A stretch of 64,000 bases of DNA from an uncultured Eubacterium sp. (GTDB lineage Bacteria; Bacillota; Clostridia; Lachnospirales; Lachnospiraceae). Shown piece by piece: positions 1-10,200 of the stretch. The first letter of the stretch is position 1. Every line of letters starts with the position of its first letter. The notes under the pieces were generated by a model that worked only from the letters and a program-made list of their open reading frames with translations, was not told where the DNA came from and searched no databases. The stretch lies in contig CAJTLS010000001.1 in assembly GCA_910577295.1 (NCBI GenBank), positions 107,755 through 171,754 on the forward strand, written 5' to 3'. The translations under genes and the position numbers were made by a program.

Positions 1-882
1 GAATCATTAATGAAAGCTTTTAAAAACGGTCTGTTTGTAGATAATCTGCGCACCTTTCTGGAATATCAGGAGGCGATACCGGAGAGTTATGACGGCATAA
101 ACCCGGGGAAAGAGATACAGAAGATTGAATTTCGCAATGTGAGTTTTTCCTATAAAGAGGTGGAAGTAATCAGGAATCTCAATCTCTGTTTTGAGGCCGG
201 TAAGACATATGCGCTCGTCGGACATAACGGAGCCGGTAAAACGACAATCGTAAAGCTGTTAATGCGTTTTTACGACCCCTCGGAGGGAGAGATATTACTG
301 AATGGAAGAAATATTAAAGACTATAATTTGCAGCAATACCGGGAGCTGTTTGCAACCGCTTTCCAAGACCATCAGATGTTCTCTCTTTCGGTTATGGAAA
401 ATGTGCTGATGAGAAAGGCTGCGCCGGATGATGAAAAAGCGGTTGTTGACGCATTGAAAATGGCAGGCGTATATGAAAAAGTCCTCTCGCTTCCGATGGG
501 AATACATACGATGCTGACGAGGGAATTCGCCGAAGAGGGCGTCGTGCTGTCCGGCGGTGAGTACCAGAAGATTATTGTTGCCAGAGCTTTTGTGCGGCAG
601 AGTCCGTTTAAAATCTTCGATGAACCGTCAAGCGCTCTCGACCCGATTGCAGAATGCGAACTGTTTGAACAAATTTTGGAGAGCGGCAGGAACAAGACGA
701 TGCTTTTTATTTCCCACCGTCTTTCCTCTGTTCAAAATGCCGATTATGTCTATATGTTGGAGCACGGCGCGGTAGCAGAAGAGGGAGTACATGAAGAACT
801 GATGAAAAAGAAAGGGCCGTATGCAGAAATGTATACCAAGCAGGCAGTAAATTATCTGGCACGAGAGGAGGTGGGCGCATGA
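1..882 (+). CDS. ABC exporter subunit, C-terminal part (5' end outside window)
   Basis: The reading frame is open to the first base, so this is the 3' part of a longer gene. What remains is a complete ABC-exporter nucleotide-binding domain: Walker A GHNGAGKTT, signature LSGGEYQK, Walker B with catalytic Glu in IFDEPSSALDP, and the H-loop in FISHRLSS. The membrane domain lies upstream of the window. The stop overlaps the next gene by four bases (ATGA), and that gene encodes a full exporter of the same type, so the two probably form a heterodimeric ABC exporter in the cytoplasmic membrane. The substrate (peptide, lipid or drug) cannot be read from this part. The ATPase call is certain; the partner is inferred from context. 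Confidence 0.93.
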   Translation, partial: ESLMKAFKNGLFVDNLRTFLEYQEAIPESYDGINPGKEIQKIEFRNVSFSYKEVEVIRNLNLCFEAGKTYALVGHNGAGKTTIVKLLMRFYDPSEGEILLNGRNIKDYNLQQYRELFATAFQDHQMFSLSVMENVLMRKAAPDDEKAVVDALKMAGVYEKVLSLPMGIHTMLTREFAEEGVVLSGGEYQKIIVARAFVRQSPFKIFDEPSSALDPIAECELFEQILESGRNKTMLFISHRLSSVQNADYVYMLEHGAVAEEGVHEELMKKKGPYAEMYTKQAVNYLAREEVGA

Positions 883-2669
883 AACAGGTTTGGAACAATC
901 ATCTCTTTTTATGGAAACTTTGTTTTAGCGTATCGCCGGGATATATGCTGTATTTTCTTTTTGACGGATTTCGCCAGCAGATGGTTATCTTTTTGGAACA
1001 TACAGTAGGGATTCAATATGTTTTGCACTGTGCTGAATATCAGGAACCATTTTGGAAAGCATTTCTTGTGATTGGGGTTATTCTGCTCATTAATATTGCG
1101 CAGTTTTTAGCAGATGGTTATTTTATCAATGCCATGAATTTCCGTACCCGCCCGAAACTTTATAAGGCGTTGAAAGAGAAAATGTACGAGAAAGCGGCGG
1201 AACTGGATTTGTCGTGCTATGACAATCCGAAGTACTATAATGAGTTTGTGTTGGCGGTAGCCGAATCGGAAAGTTCTATAGACCGCTTTCTGGAATTGCT
1301 CAATTCCATAATGCAGAGCTTTACGATAATAATTACTACGGGCGTGTTTTATCTGATGACGGATATGGTTGGAATCCTGTTTGTCTCCGTCTCGTTTGTA
1401 CTCAATTTCTTTCTGTCGAAAGTACTCAATAAAATAAATTATAAGGTGCGCATGAAAGTCAATCCTTATGAGCGCAAGCGAAATTATGTCAGCCGTCTGT
1501 TCTATCTCAATGATTATGCGAAAGAACTTCGTCTTCACCCGGATGTGGGAGATATGCTGGAGGAAGAATTTGAAGAAGCCAACGATAAGATGGAGCAGAT
1601 TAACAAAAAGGCGGCGGGAAAACGTGTGGGCCTTACGTTTACGCAGCAATATCTGGCGGGAGATTTTATTCTGGACGGGTTGTATATTGTCTATCTTATC
1701 TTTCAGGCGGCGGTACTGCGCACGATTGATTACAGTAATGCGGTTGTACTGTTTAACCGTACGGGAAGTTTGCGGCGCGCCATGCGCGGATTTGCTGAGA
1801 TTGCCCCGAAAGCGAATGAGAACAGTATGTATGTAGATAAGATACAGGCCTTTCTTGCCTATGAAGCGGAATTGAAACATCATATAGGTCTGAAAGTACC
1901 GCAGGGAGTCGGGGATATATGCCTTAAACACGTAAGTTTCCGCTATACAGAAGATGCGCCGGAGATTTTGCATGATATTTCTCTTCATGTGTCTGCCGGA
2001 GAAAAGATTGCCATTGTCGGTTACAACGGCGCGGGAAAGACGACGCTGATTAAATTGCTGATGCGCCTGTATGACCCGACAGAGGGAGTGATTACTTATC
2101 ACGGAACCGATATCCGTAAGTACAAACTAGATGAGTACCATGAGCGTATGGGAGTGGTCTTTCAGGATTATTGCCTGTACGGCGCGACGTTGTTGGAAAA
2201 TGTCGTGTTAGATGATATCAGCAGCAATGAAGAGATTGAGAGAGAAGTGGAATCAGCTCTTTGCCGCAGCGGTTTTGGGGAACGCCTGCAGTCATTGCCG
2301 CAGGGACTTTCTACCCCGATTACGACGGAGTTTGATGAAAAGGGCGTGAACCTGTCCGGTGGTGAGAGCCAGAAAGTGGCGATTGCCAGAGCTTTTTATG
2401 GAGAGGTTGATTTGCTTGCCATGGATGAACCGTCAAGCGCCCTCGATCCAATTGCCGAATATAATCTGAATAAAGCAATGCATGCGGCGGCAGAGAACAA
2501 GACCGTATTTTACATCTCGCACCGCCTGTCAACGACGAGAGACGCCGACCGTATTATCATGTTGGAAAATGGCCGCATTATCGAAGAGGGAACGCATGAT
2601 GAACTGCTGTCACAGAAAGGTAAGTATGCGGAGATGTGGCAGGCGCAGGCCGGCAGGTACGGTGTGTGA
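879..2669 (+). CDS. ABC exporter, fused permease and ATPase
   Basis: A 596-residue type IV ABC exporter half-transporter. The N-terminal ~330 residues hold about six membrane segments, including a hydrophobic pair near residues 135-175. The C-terminal ~230 residues are an ATPase with Walker A GYNGAGKTT, signature LSGGESQK, Walker B AMDEPSSALDP and FYISHRLS. Both this ATPase and that of the preceding gene keep the catalytic Glu, so neither half looks degenerate. It is translationally coupled to the upstream gene (ATGA overlap). No substrate-specific domain such as a C39 peptidase is present. The next gene has its own promoter. Confidence 0.93.
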   Translation: MKQVWNNHLFLWKLCFSVSPGYMLYFLFDGFRQQMVIFLEHTVGIQYVLHCAEYQEPFWKAFLVIGVILLINIAQFLADGYFINAMNFRTRPKLYKALKEKMYEKAAELDLSCYDNPKYYNEFVLAVAESESSIDRFLELLNSIMQSFTIIITTGVFYLMTDMVGILFVSVSFVLNFFLSKVLNKINYKVRMKVNPYERKRNYVSRLFYLNDYAKELRLHPDVGDMLEEEFEEANDKMEQINKKAAGKRVGLTFTQQYLAGDFILDGLYIVYLIFQAAVLRTIDYSNAVVLFNRTGSLRRAMRGFAEIAPKANENSMYVDKIQAFLAYEAELKHHIGLKVPQGVGDICLKHVSFRYTEDAPEILHDISLHVSAGEKIAIVGYNGAGKTTLIKLLMRLYDPTEGVITYHGTDIRKYKLDEYHERMGVVFQDYCLYGATLLENVVLDDISSNEEIEREVESALCRSGFGERLQSLPQGLSTPITTEFDEKGVNLSGGESQKVAIARAFYGEVDLLAMDEPSSALDPIAEYNLNKAMHAAAENKTVFYISHRLSTTRDADRIIMLENGRIIEEGTHDELLSQKGKYAEMWQAQAGRYGV

Positions 2670-2686
2670 GATTTTTCATTATTTGA

Positions 2687-2715
2687 TTGATTATTGTCTC
2701 TGTTTCTGATAAAGT
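2687..2715 (+). promoter_or_regulatory. Promoter for the secreted esterase gene
   Basis: TTGATT (2687-2692), a 17-base spacer and TAAAGT (2710-2715), preceded by a TG extended -10 element. It lies between the ABC exporter stop and the esterase gene, so the esterase is probably transcribed on its own. Confidence 0.5.
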
Positions 2716-2744
2716 ATAAGTATGATGTTAAGGGGCAGCAAAAG

Positions 2745-2768
2745 GATGTTGGAGCAATCCCCAGCATC
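2745..2768 (+). other. 5'-UTR hairpin ahead of esterase
   Basis: GATGTTGG (2745-2752) pairs with CCAGCATC (2761-2768) around an eight-base loop, with one G-U pair. It sits about 30 bases past the predicted transcription start and 48 bases before the start codon. It is followed by AGTTTTG, so it could be a weak terminator for the exporter operon or an mRNA 5'-end stabiliser. Confidence 0.35.
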
Positions 2769-2816
2769 AGTTTTGTAAGTATAAGGTTTTACATAAAAAG
2801 CAGAAGGAGATGACTT

Positions 2817-4985
2817 ATGGGAAACAAAAACAGAAAGAAGTTACTGTGTCATGGTCTGGTACTAGCTTTAGTATGTTCTACGGCAGCAGGCGCAACTGTT
2901 AGCGACGCCGCCAAAAAGAAAGCGAAGCTTGCGAAAAAGAGCCTCACCATACAAAAAGGAGCTTCTAAAAAAATCAAAATTAAATACAAGAAGAAAAAGG
3001 CGAAGTACAAGTTTAAGGCTTCCAATAAAAAGGTAAAAGTGTATAAATCCGGAAAGGTGAAAGCTTTAAAAATAGGAAAAGCAAAGGTTACCGTAAAAGA
3101 AGTTTATAAAAAGAAGACAAGAAACCTTGGCAAAGTTACGGTTAAAGTGACGAAAAAAACGGCTGGCAAATCAGGAAATAACAATTCGTCACAGCCACCG
3201 TCCAATACCAATGTGGTGAATACTACACCTACGGCACCAAACGGCGGAACTGGCGACAATAACAACTCATCCAGTCCGACCGCTACCGCTACTGCGACGC
3301 CGGAACCGACACCAACAATTATTTACAAAAATTATTTCGAAGATGGGGATACGAATGGTTTCACCGGACGAGGCGGCTCCATAGAGATTTCCAATTCGGA
3401 AAACCATACTGACGGCGGTATGAACAGTATGTTGTGTACCGGACGCGCCGCTACATGGCATGGCGCTTCGATGGACCTTTCCAAATTATGTGAAACGGGA
3501 AATGTTTATCAGTTTAGCGCATGGGTAAAACAGGATTCCGGTAAATCAGAAGGTATTGCCATGAAAGTGCAGTACAATGATTTGGACGGCAATACACAGT
3601 ACAAATCGATTATAGAAAATGGCGATCAAGGGAAAACTTGTGCCAGCGGCCAATGGGTAGAGTTAAGCGGTGAGCTTAAGGTTCCAGACAACGACGGCGG
3701 TATCAGTATGTATTTTGAGTGTCCGACGTCGGATAGTATTGATTTCCTCATAGATGATGTCGTTATTATCGGTAAACCGGTTGATAATAAGTCATTTACC
3801 CCTTCGGTTGAGCAGAGTGCACAGATGGCGCAGGCCGGTCTGTATTCTTCCGGCAATAACGCCCGTCTGAAAAAGGTTATTCAGAAAGCGAGAGACGGAG
3901 AGGATGTGACACTTGCTTATATCGGTGGTTCCATCACAGAGGGTGCGCTTGCGTCTCCGAACTCAAAATGTTATGCGCAGGTATCAGCGACCTCTTTCGG
4001 TAAGACATATGGTAAAGAAGACGGCAGCAATGTGCATTTCATCAATGCCGGCATGAGTGGTACGCCGTCAGATATCGGTGTTATCCGTTATCAGAGGGAT
4101 GTTCTTGACCGCCTGCCGGAGGGCAGCACACGTCCGGATATTCTCTTTATCGAATTTGCCGTAAATGACAGCGGTTGTGTGACGGCAGGAGGCGCCTATG
4201 AGGGTCTGATTCGTGAGGCGCTGAAATCCGGCTCTGCGGTTGTATTGATTTTCTCCGTATTTAAGCCGTTGAACCGCGTGTGTGAGAACGATTACCGCAA
4301 GTATGGGCAGCACTATGATTTGCCAATGATTAGTATGGGTGATGCCATTAAAGATTTCTATAAGTTAGAAGGTTTTTCGGATTGGTATTTCGGTGATAAC
4401 TTGCACCCGAATAACAAAGGTTATCAGTTGATGTCCGATTGTATTATGAAGTTAATGGATACGGTTGATAAGGCAACGGCTCAGGAAGACAATATTACGG
4501 ATGTGGATGCGATGCCGGCGAAGAAGACTTCTGCTTATCAGGGAATTAAAATGATAGATGCAGCAACAGAGCTGGGCGCGGATACAGCTATCACTTCGAT
4601 TGAGGCAGGCAGCTTTAATGCGAAAGATGGCGCTACCGGTAATTTCCAATACGAGTACAATGGAGCAAAGAGTGCTCCGTGGTTCCCGAACAACTGGATG
4701 CATAAAAAAGACAGCGGAAGCGATTCGTTGAAAGTCAAAGTGAAATGTAAAACGCTCATGCTCATGTATAAACAGAGCAGTTCCACAGCGTTTGGTTCTG
4801 CGGACTTGTATATTGACGGAGAGAAGAAAGCAACTCTGAACTGTTATGATAAATCCGGATGGAACAACGGTAAAGTATATTTAGCTCTGACAGAAGAGAC
4901 CGCTGCCGACCATGAAATCGAATTGAAGATGGCAGACGGCAATGAATCAAAAAACTTTACGATGCTGGCAATGGGTTACAAATAA
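2817..4985 (+). CDS. Secreted SGNH-family carbohydrate esterase with Ig-like and carbohydrate-binding modules
   Basis: A 722-residue exported protein. Residues 1 to ~31 are a signal peptide. Residues ~33-115 are an extremely lysine-rich Ig-like (Big_2-type) module. Residues ~118-165 are a Thr/Pro/Asn linker. Residues ~170-320 resemble a CBM4/9-type carbohydrate-binding module. Residues ~345-555 are an SGNH hydrolase domain with nucleophile Ser372 (GGSITEG), NAGMSGT, an ND motif (EFAVND), and Asp527/His530 in DNLHPNNKG. A further beta-rich C-terminal domain follows. SGNH domains of this kind usually remove acetyl groups from xylan or other polysaccharides; that substrate is inferred. The RBS GGAG is seven bases before the ATG. 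The lysine-rich module may hold the protein on the anionic wall. Confidence 0.85.
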   Translation: MGNKNRKKLLCHGLVLALVCSTAAGATVSDAAKKKAKLAKKSLTIQKGASKKIKIKYKKKKAKYKFKASNKKVKVYKSGKVKALKIGKAKVTVKEVYKKKTRNLGKVTVKVTKKTAGKSGNNNSSQPPSNTNVVNTTPTAPNGGTGDNNNSSSPTATATATPEPTPTIIYKNYFEDGDTNGFTGRGGSIEISNSENHTDGGMNSMLCTGRAATWHGASMDLSKLCETGNVYQFSAWVKQDSGKSEGIAMKVQYNDLDGNTQYKSIIENGDQGKTCASGQWVELSGELKVPDNDGGISMYFECPTSDSIDFLIDDVVIIGKPVDNKSFTPSVEQSAQMAQAGLYSSGNNARLKKVIQKARDGEDVTLAYIGGSITEGALASPNSKCYAQVSATSFGKTYGKEDGSNVHFINAGMSGTPSDIGVIRYQRDVLDRLPEGSTRPDILFIEFAVNDSGCVTAGGAYEGLIREALKSGSAVVLIFSVFKPLNRVCENDYRKYGQHYDLPMISMGDAIKDFYKLEGFSDWYFGDNLHPNNKGYQLMSDCIMKLMDTVDKATAQEDNITDVDAMPAKKTSAYQGIKMIDAATELGADTAITSIEAGSFNAKDGATGNFQYEYNGAKSAPWFPNNWMHKKDSGSDSLKVKVKCKTLMLMYKQSSSTAFGSADLYIDGEKKATLNCYDKSGWNNGKVYLALTEETAADHEIELKMADGNESKNFTMLAMGYK

Positions 4986-5029
4986 GAGAAGTGATTGCCA
5001 TAGAGTGAAGACGGTCATAAAATAGCATG

Positions 5030-5080
5030 GAGGGTACAATATATCTTATTTGACGTATTGTACTCTCTTCTTTATCTTAT
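5030..5080 (+). terminator. Intrinsic terminator after esterase
   Basis: A 12-bp stem (5030-5041 with 5056-5067, one G-U pair) is followed by a T-rich tract, TTCTTTATCTT. It separates the esterase from the glycosylase gene. Confidence 0.75.
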
Positions 5081-5108
5081 AGAGGTTTCGTAAAAAAGGA
5101 GAAAAACC

Positions 5109-5678
5109 ATGATATACAAAGATGGCAATGTTCGCTGCCGTTGGGCAAATCCCAATAATGACTTATATATAGCGTATCACGACGAGGAGTGGGGACAAGT
5201 AGTCCGAAGAGACGACGCCTATTATTTTGAGATGCTTCTGCTCGAATCATTTCAGGCCGGTTTGTCATGGGAATGTGTGCTGAATAAGCGTGAGAACTTC
5301 CGAAGAGCGTTTGATGGCTTTGATTATAGGAAAATCAGCCAATATGACGAAAAGAAAATAGAAGAACTGCGTCAGGACGCCGGCATTATCCGAAACGGAA
5401 GAAAGATTGGCGCCGCTATTCAAAACGCCGTTGTATTTCAGGACATACAGGCCGAATTTGGTTCCTTTTCTGATTATATATGGGGATTTAGCGGGGGGCA
5501 GGTTATCTATGAAAACGATAAGGTAAACTCCGAGCTGTCGGACAGGATATCAAAGGATTTACAGAAGAGGGGAATGAAGTTTGTGGGAACGACGATTATA
5601 TATTCTTTCCTGCAGGCAGTCGGGATAATCAATTCCCATGAAGAAGGGTGTTTTCTGTGCAATCCTGCCATGAAATAG
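5109..5678 (+). CDS. tag: DNA-3-methyladenine glycosylase I
   Basis: A 189-residue Tag family enzyme that excises 3-methyladenine from alkylated DNA, the first step of base-excision repair. Full length for the family. The zinc-snap residues correspond to Cys10, His24, His177 and Cys181, matching the N-terminal CRW and C-terminal HEEGCFLC motifs of Tag. RBS AGGAG is seven bases before the ATG. It is followed 49 bases downstream by the rubredoxin/GltB-like gene on the same strand, and no terminator separates them, so they may be co-transcribed. No Ada-type regulatory gene is nearby. Confidence 0.92.
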   Translation: MIYKDGNVRCRWANPNNDLYIAYHDEEWGQVVRRDDAYYFEMLLLESFQAGLSWECVLNKRENFRRAFDGFDYRKISQYDEKKIEELRQDAGIIRNGRKIGAAIQNAVVFQDIQAEFGSFSDYIWGFSGGQVIYENDKVNSELSDRISKDLQKRGMKFVGTTIIYSFLQAVGIINSHEEGCFLCNPAMK

Positions 5679-5727
5679 AAAGCAGAAAGATAAGTAGTAA
5701 AAAATAAACAGGAAAAGGAGAAATGAT

Positions 5728-7158
5728 ATGGTATACAAATGTGGTGTATGCGGCTATGTGTTTGATGAGGAAGCAGAGGGAAAGAAATTAGAGGAGTTAG
5801 GGGAATGCCCGATGTGTAAACAGCCGCTGGATAAATTTGAGTTAGTGGATTCGGAAGAAGAGCAATTATCTGTCGGAGACAATGATGACGGCGCAGCCTG
5901 TGTGGAGTGTGGCAGCGCAGATGATGACGCAATTGATTTGAGTTATCCGAAAGAGACGAGAAAGACAACCGGAGACTACCGATACATGAAAGAGATACAG
6001 GAAATGGCGGTAAATGGCAAATCCATTATTGAGGCGATGGGAACAAAGATGTCAATGCCAAATTGGGATGATATTCTCATTATGGGAGCACAGTTAAATC
6101 CCATGCCGCTGTCTGAGCACGCTCCGGTGAGTACGATGACAGTCATTGGCAAGCATGCAAAGCGGCCGATGATTTTGGATAGCCCGGTTTATATTTCCCA
6201 CATGTCTTTCGGAGCGCTATCCAAAGAGACGAAAGTAGCCATGGCAGAGGGGAGCGCGATGGCAAAGACGGCGATGTGCAGTGGTGAAGGAGGTATTCTG
6301 CCGGAAGAGAGGGAGGCATCTTATCGTTACATATTTGAGTATGTGCCAAACCGCTACAGCGTCACGGACGAGAATCTGCGACGTGCCGATGCGATTGAGA
6401 TTAAGATTGGACAGGGAACGAAGCCGGGAATGGGTGGACATCTTCCAGGCGAGAAAGTGACGCCGGAAATTGCCAAAATCCGCAATAAACCATTAGGGGA
6501 AGATATTATCAGTCCGTCAACGATTCCTGATGTGGAGACAAAAGAGGATTTGAGGGAACTTGTCGCAGAATTACGGCGTCGTTCGGACGGCCGTCCAATT
6601 GGTATAAAGATTGCAGCAGGGAAACTGGAAAAAGATTTGGAATATGTCGTTTTTGCCGAACCTGATTTTATTACAATTGACGGCAGAGGCGGCGCTACCG
6701 GCGCCTCTCCGGCAATTATAAGAGATGCCACAAGTGTACCGACTGTATATGCGCTGCACCGCGCGAGAAAATATCTGGATGCTGTGCGCTGTGATGCGGA
6801 ATTAGTTATTACGGGAGGACTGCGCGTCTCCTCTGATTTTGCAAAAGCGCTTGCCATGGGAGCAGACGCAGTAGCGGTCGCATCTGCCGTTATGGTGGCG
6901 GCAGCCTGCCAGCAGTATCGTATCTGTGGCAGCGGAATGTGTCCGGTAGGAGTGGCGACACAGGATGAGGAATTGCGAAAGCGACTGAAAGGAGAAGCGG
7001 CGGCGAAGAGGGTAGCCAATTATCTTAACTGCTGCAAAGAAGAACTGAAAGTCTTTGCCAGAATTACCGGTCATTCTAATGTCCATGACCTGAATCTTGG
7101 CGATTTGTGTACGATAAACAGAGAAATTTCGGAATATACGGATATTATGCACGCATAA
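5728..7158 (+). CDS. Rubredoxin-like / FMN-binding glutamate-synthase-domain fusion protein
   Basis: A 476-residue fusion. The first ~45 residues form a rubredoxin-type iron site with two CxxC pairs (CGVC and CPMC). After an acidic linker, residues ~75-470 match the central FMN/synthase domain of glutamate synthase (GltB family), with GGATGASP, GADAVAVASA and the cysteine motif CGSGMCPVGVATQ that usually binds a 3Fe-4S cluster. The glutaminase domain of GltB is absent. Such stand-alone proteins occur widely in anaerobes and archaea and are called glutamate synthase-like; the natural electron donor and reaction are not established. The rubredoxin head implies electron delivery from a reductase encoded elsewhere. 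RBS AGGAG precedes the ATG. Confidence 0.85.
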   Translation: MVYKCGVCGYVFDEEAEGKKLEELGECPMCKQPLDKFELVDSEEEQLSVGDNDDGAACVECGSADDDAIDLSYPKETRKTTGDYRYMKEIQEMAVNGKSIIEAMGTKMSMPNWDDILIMGAQLNPMPLSEHAPVSTMTVIGKHAKRPMILDSPVYISHMSFGALSKETKVAMAEGSAMAKTAMCSGEGGILPEEREASYRYIFEYVPNRYSVTDENLRRADAIEIKIGQGTKPGMGGHLPGEKVTPEIAKIRNKPLGEDIISPSTIPDVETKEDLRELVAELRRRSDGRPIGIKIAAGKLEKDLEYVVFAEPDFITIDGRGGATGASPAIIRDATSVPTVYALHRARKYLDAVRCDAELVITGGLRVSSDFAKALAMGADAVAVASAVMVAAACQQYRICGSGMCPVGVATQDEELRKRLKGEAAAKRVANYLNCCKEELKVFARITGHSNVHDLNLGDLCTINREISEYTDIMHA

Positions 7159-7184
7159 ATCCGCATTCATAGAAACATCATAAT

Positions 7185-7232
7185 AAAAAACCTGTCCGTC
7201 GGAAAACATTTGTTCCGACGGACAGGTTTTTT
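7185..7232. terminator. Strong bidirectional terminator
   Basis: A perfect 20-bp stem (7185-7204 with 7213-7232) and an 8-base loop. A6 starts the stem and T6 ends it, so it works on both strands between the convergent GltB-like gene and carB. A second small hairpin, GGCGTC AAA GACGCC, follows at 7234-7248. Confidence 0.92.
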
Positions 7233-7262
7233 GGGCGTCAAAGACGCCGCTTTTCCGTGGTA

Positions 7263-10200
7263 TTACATATCGGTAATTTCACTGTGAATTTGCTGTAGTG
7301 ATTTTACTTCGCCGTTTCCGTGCTTCTGCACGTAGAGAATTCCCTTAATCGTCGCTTTGGCGGCAGCGATAGTCGTCATATAAGGAACTTTTGCCTTAAT
7401 GGCAGCTTTTCGGAGATAGCTGTCGTCGTGGACGCTGTCTTTGCCGACCGGAGAGTTAATAATTAAATCAATCTTATCGTTGGTAATCAAATCCAAAATG
7501 TTTGGGCGGCCCTCATGCAGCTTTTTCACCAGTTCGGCTTTGATGCCGGCATTGGTAATGATTTCATGCGTCTTGCCCGTGGCCAGAATATGGAAGCCTG
7601 CTTCTGCGAACAGATTCGCTATCTCAACGACTTCCGGCTTGTCTTTGCGGTTGACGGAAATCAGTACCGTTCCCTTGAGAGGGAGTTTCGTCTGCGTTGC
7701 CTCCTGCGCCTTGAAAAAGGCTTCTCCGTAATAGGTGGACAGACCGAGGACTTCGCCGGTTGACCTCATTTCAGGGCCTAGAAGCGGGTCGACTTCTGGA
7801 AACATATTAAATGGGAAGACAGCTTCCTTGACACCATAATAAGGAATGTTCTGCTGTTTCAGTCCGGCTACCGGAGACGGTCTGCCCGTAATATCAGAAG
7901 TAATAATATCTGTGGCAAGAGGAACCATGCGGATGTTGCATACTTTGGATACAAGCGGAACGGTGCGGGAGGCACGCGGATTCGCTTCCAAAACATAAAC
8001 CTTGCCGTTTTCAATGGCATACTGCATATTCATTAAGCCCTTAACGTGCATTTCCTCTGCGATTTTCTTTGTATATTCTTTAATCGTAGTAACGTTTTCT
8101 TCCGAGATGTGCACGGATGGAATGATACATGCGGAATCACCAGAGTGCACGCCTGCCAGCTCAATGTGCTCCATAACGGCGGGAACAAAGGCATGTGTGC
8201 CATCGCTGATAGCGTCTGCTTCGCATTCCATTGCGTGATTGAGGAAACGGTCGATAAGAATTGGTCTGTCCGGTGTGACCCCAACGGCTGCCTGCATATA
8301 GTCAGACAGGCTCGCATCGTCGTATACGACTTCCATTCCGCGTCCGCCAAGGACATAGGATGGGCGCACCATAACCGGATAACCGATTTGATTAGCGATT
8401 TTCAACGCCTCGTCAACTGTTGTTGCCATGCCTGCTTCCGGCATCGGAATTTCTAGTTTATCCATCATCGCGCGGAACAAATCGCGGTCTTCAGCAAGGT
8501 CAATCACGGATGGAGAAGTTCCGAGAATTTTCACTCCATTCTTTTCCAGTTCAGCGGCAAGATTTAATGGTGTCTGTCCTCCGAATTGGGCAATCACGCC
8601 AAGCGGTTTCTCTTTGTTGTAAATACTGAGGACATCTTCCAGTGTGAGTGGTTCAAAATAAAGTTTGTCCGAAGTATCATAGTCGGTGGAAACCGTTTCT
8701 GGATTACAGTTGACGATAATCGTCTCAAAGCCAAGTTTTTTCAGAGCCAGAGAAGCATGAACACAGCAGTAATCAAATTCGATACCCTGTCCGATTCGAT
8801 TCGGGCCGCCGCCGAGAATCATAATCTTTTTCTTGTCGGTATTTACCGGATTTTTATCTTCGGCATTGTATGTGGAATAATAATAAGCGTTGTCCGGCGT
8901 ACCGCTTACATGTACGCCCTCCCATGCCTCGGTAACGCCGAGCGAGATACGTTTATCACGTATTTCTGCTTCTGGAATATCTAAAATCTGACTCAGATAT
9001 TTATCGGAGAACCCGTTTTTCTTGGCGGAAATTAATTGTGCATCTGCTGGAAGAGAGCCTTTGTTCTGAGTCAGTTCCTCTTCTTCCATAACGAGCTCTT
9101 TCATCTGTTCAATAAAGTAGTGTTTTACTTTCGTAATATTGAAGATTTCATCGACCGTTGCTCCTTTTCTCAATGCCTCATACATAATGAAGTGACGGTC
9201 GCTGGACGGCGTGTTCAGTAAAAGAAGCAGTTCGTTTTTGGATTTTGTATTATAATCTTTGGCGTAGCCGAGTCCGTAGCGGCCTGTCTCAAGACTGCGG
9301 ATGGCTTTCTGGAAAGCCTCTTTGTAAGTCTTGCCAATACTCATGACCTCACCGACGGCGCGCATCTGCGTGCCGAGCTTATCCTCCACGCCTTTGAATT
9401 TTTCAAATGCCCAGCGGGCAAATTTAATTACCACATAATCCCCATCCGGTACATATTTGTCAAGAGTGCCGTATTTTCCACATTCAATATCCCGCAAAGT
9501 AAGACCTGCGGCCAACATGGCGGATACAAGGGCGATCGGGAAGCCGGTTGCCTTGGAAGCCAATGCGGAAGAGCGGGATGTACGCGGATTGATTTCAATT
9601 ACGACGATACGATCGGAAACGGGGTCGTGTGCAAACTGCACGTTGGTTCCGCCGATTACTTTGACGGATTCTACGATACGATAGGCCTGTTCCTGCAGGC
9701 GTTTCTGAAGTTCTTCGGAAATCGTCAGCATCGGGGCTGAACAGAATGAGTCGCCGGTATGAGTTCCCATCGGGTCGATATTTTCGATAAAGCAGACGGT
9801 AATCATATTGCCCTCGGCATCGCGTACGACTTCCAGTTCAAGTTCTTCCCAGCCAAGGATAGACTCTTCAACGAGAACCTGTCCGACCAGACTGGCCTGA
9901 AGACCGCGGGCGCACACCGTTTTTAATTCTTCCTTATTATATACAAGACCGCCGCCGGCGCCGCCCATTGTATAAGCCGGACGAAGCACTACCGGGTAGC
10001 CGAGCTCATCCGCAATTGCGAGAGCTTCTTCAACACTGTAAGATACTTGACTTCTTGCCATTTCTACGCCGATGGCATCCATGGATTTTTTAAATTCGAT
10101 ACGGTCTTCCCCTCGCTCGATAGCATCGACCTGAACACCGATAACCTGTACGTTGTATTTGTCAAGAATACCCTGATTGGCAAGTTCGGCGCAAAGGTTG

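Noticed and set aside
1107..2102. A 331-residue minus-strand ORF opposite the ABC exporter
   Set aside because: It lies wholly antisense to a clear exporter gene, has no ribosome site and an implausible composition.
6354..7019. A 221-residue minus-strand ORF opposite the GltB-like gene
   Set aside because: Antisense shadow of a conserved coding region; Ser/Ala/Pro-rich composition typical of such shadows.
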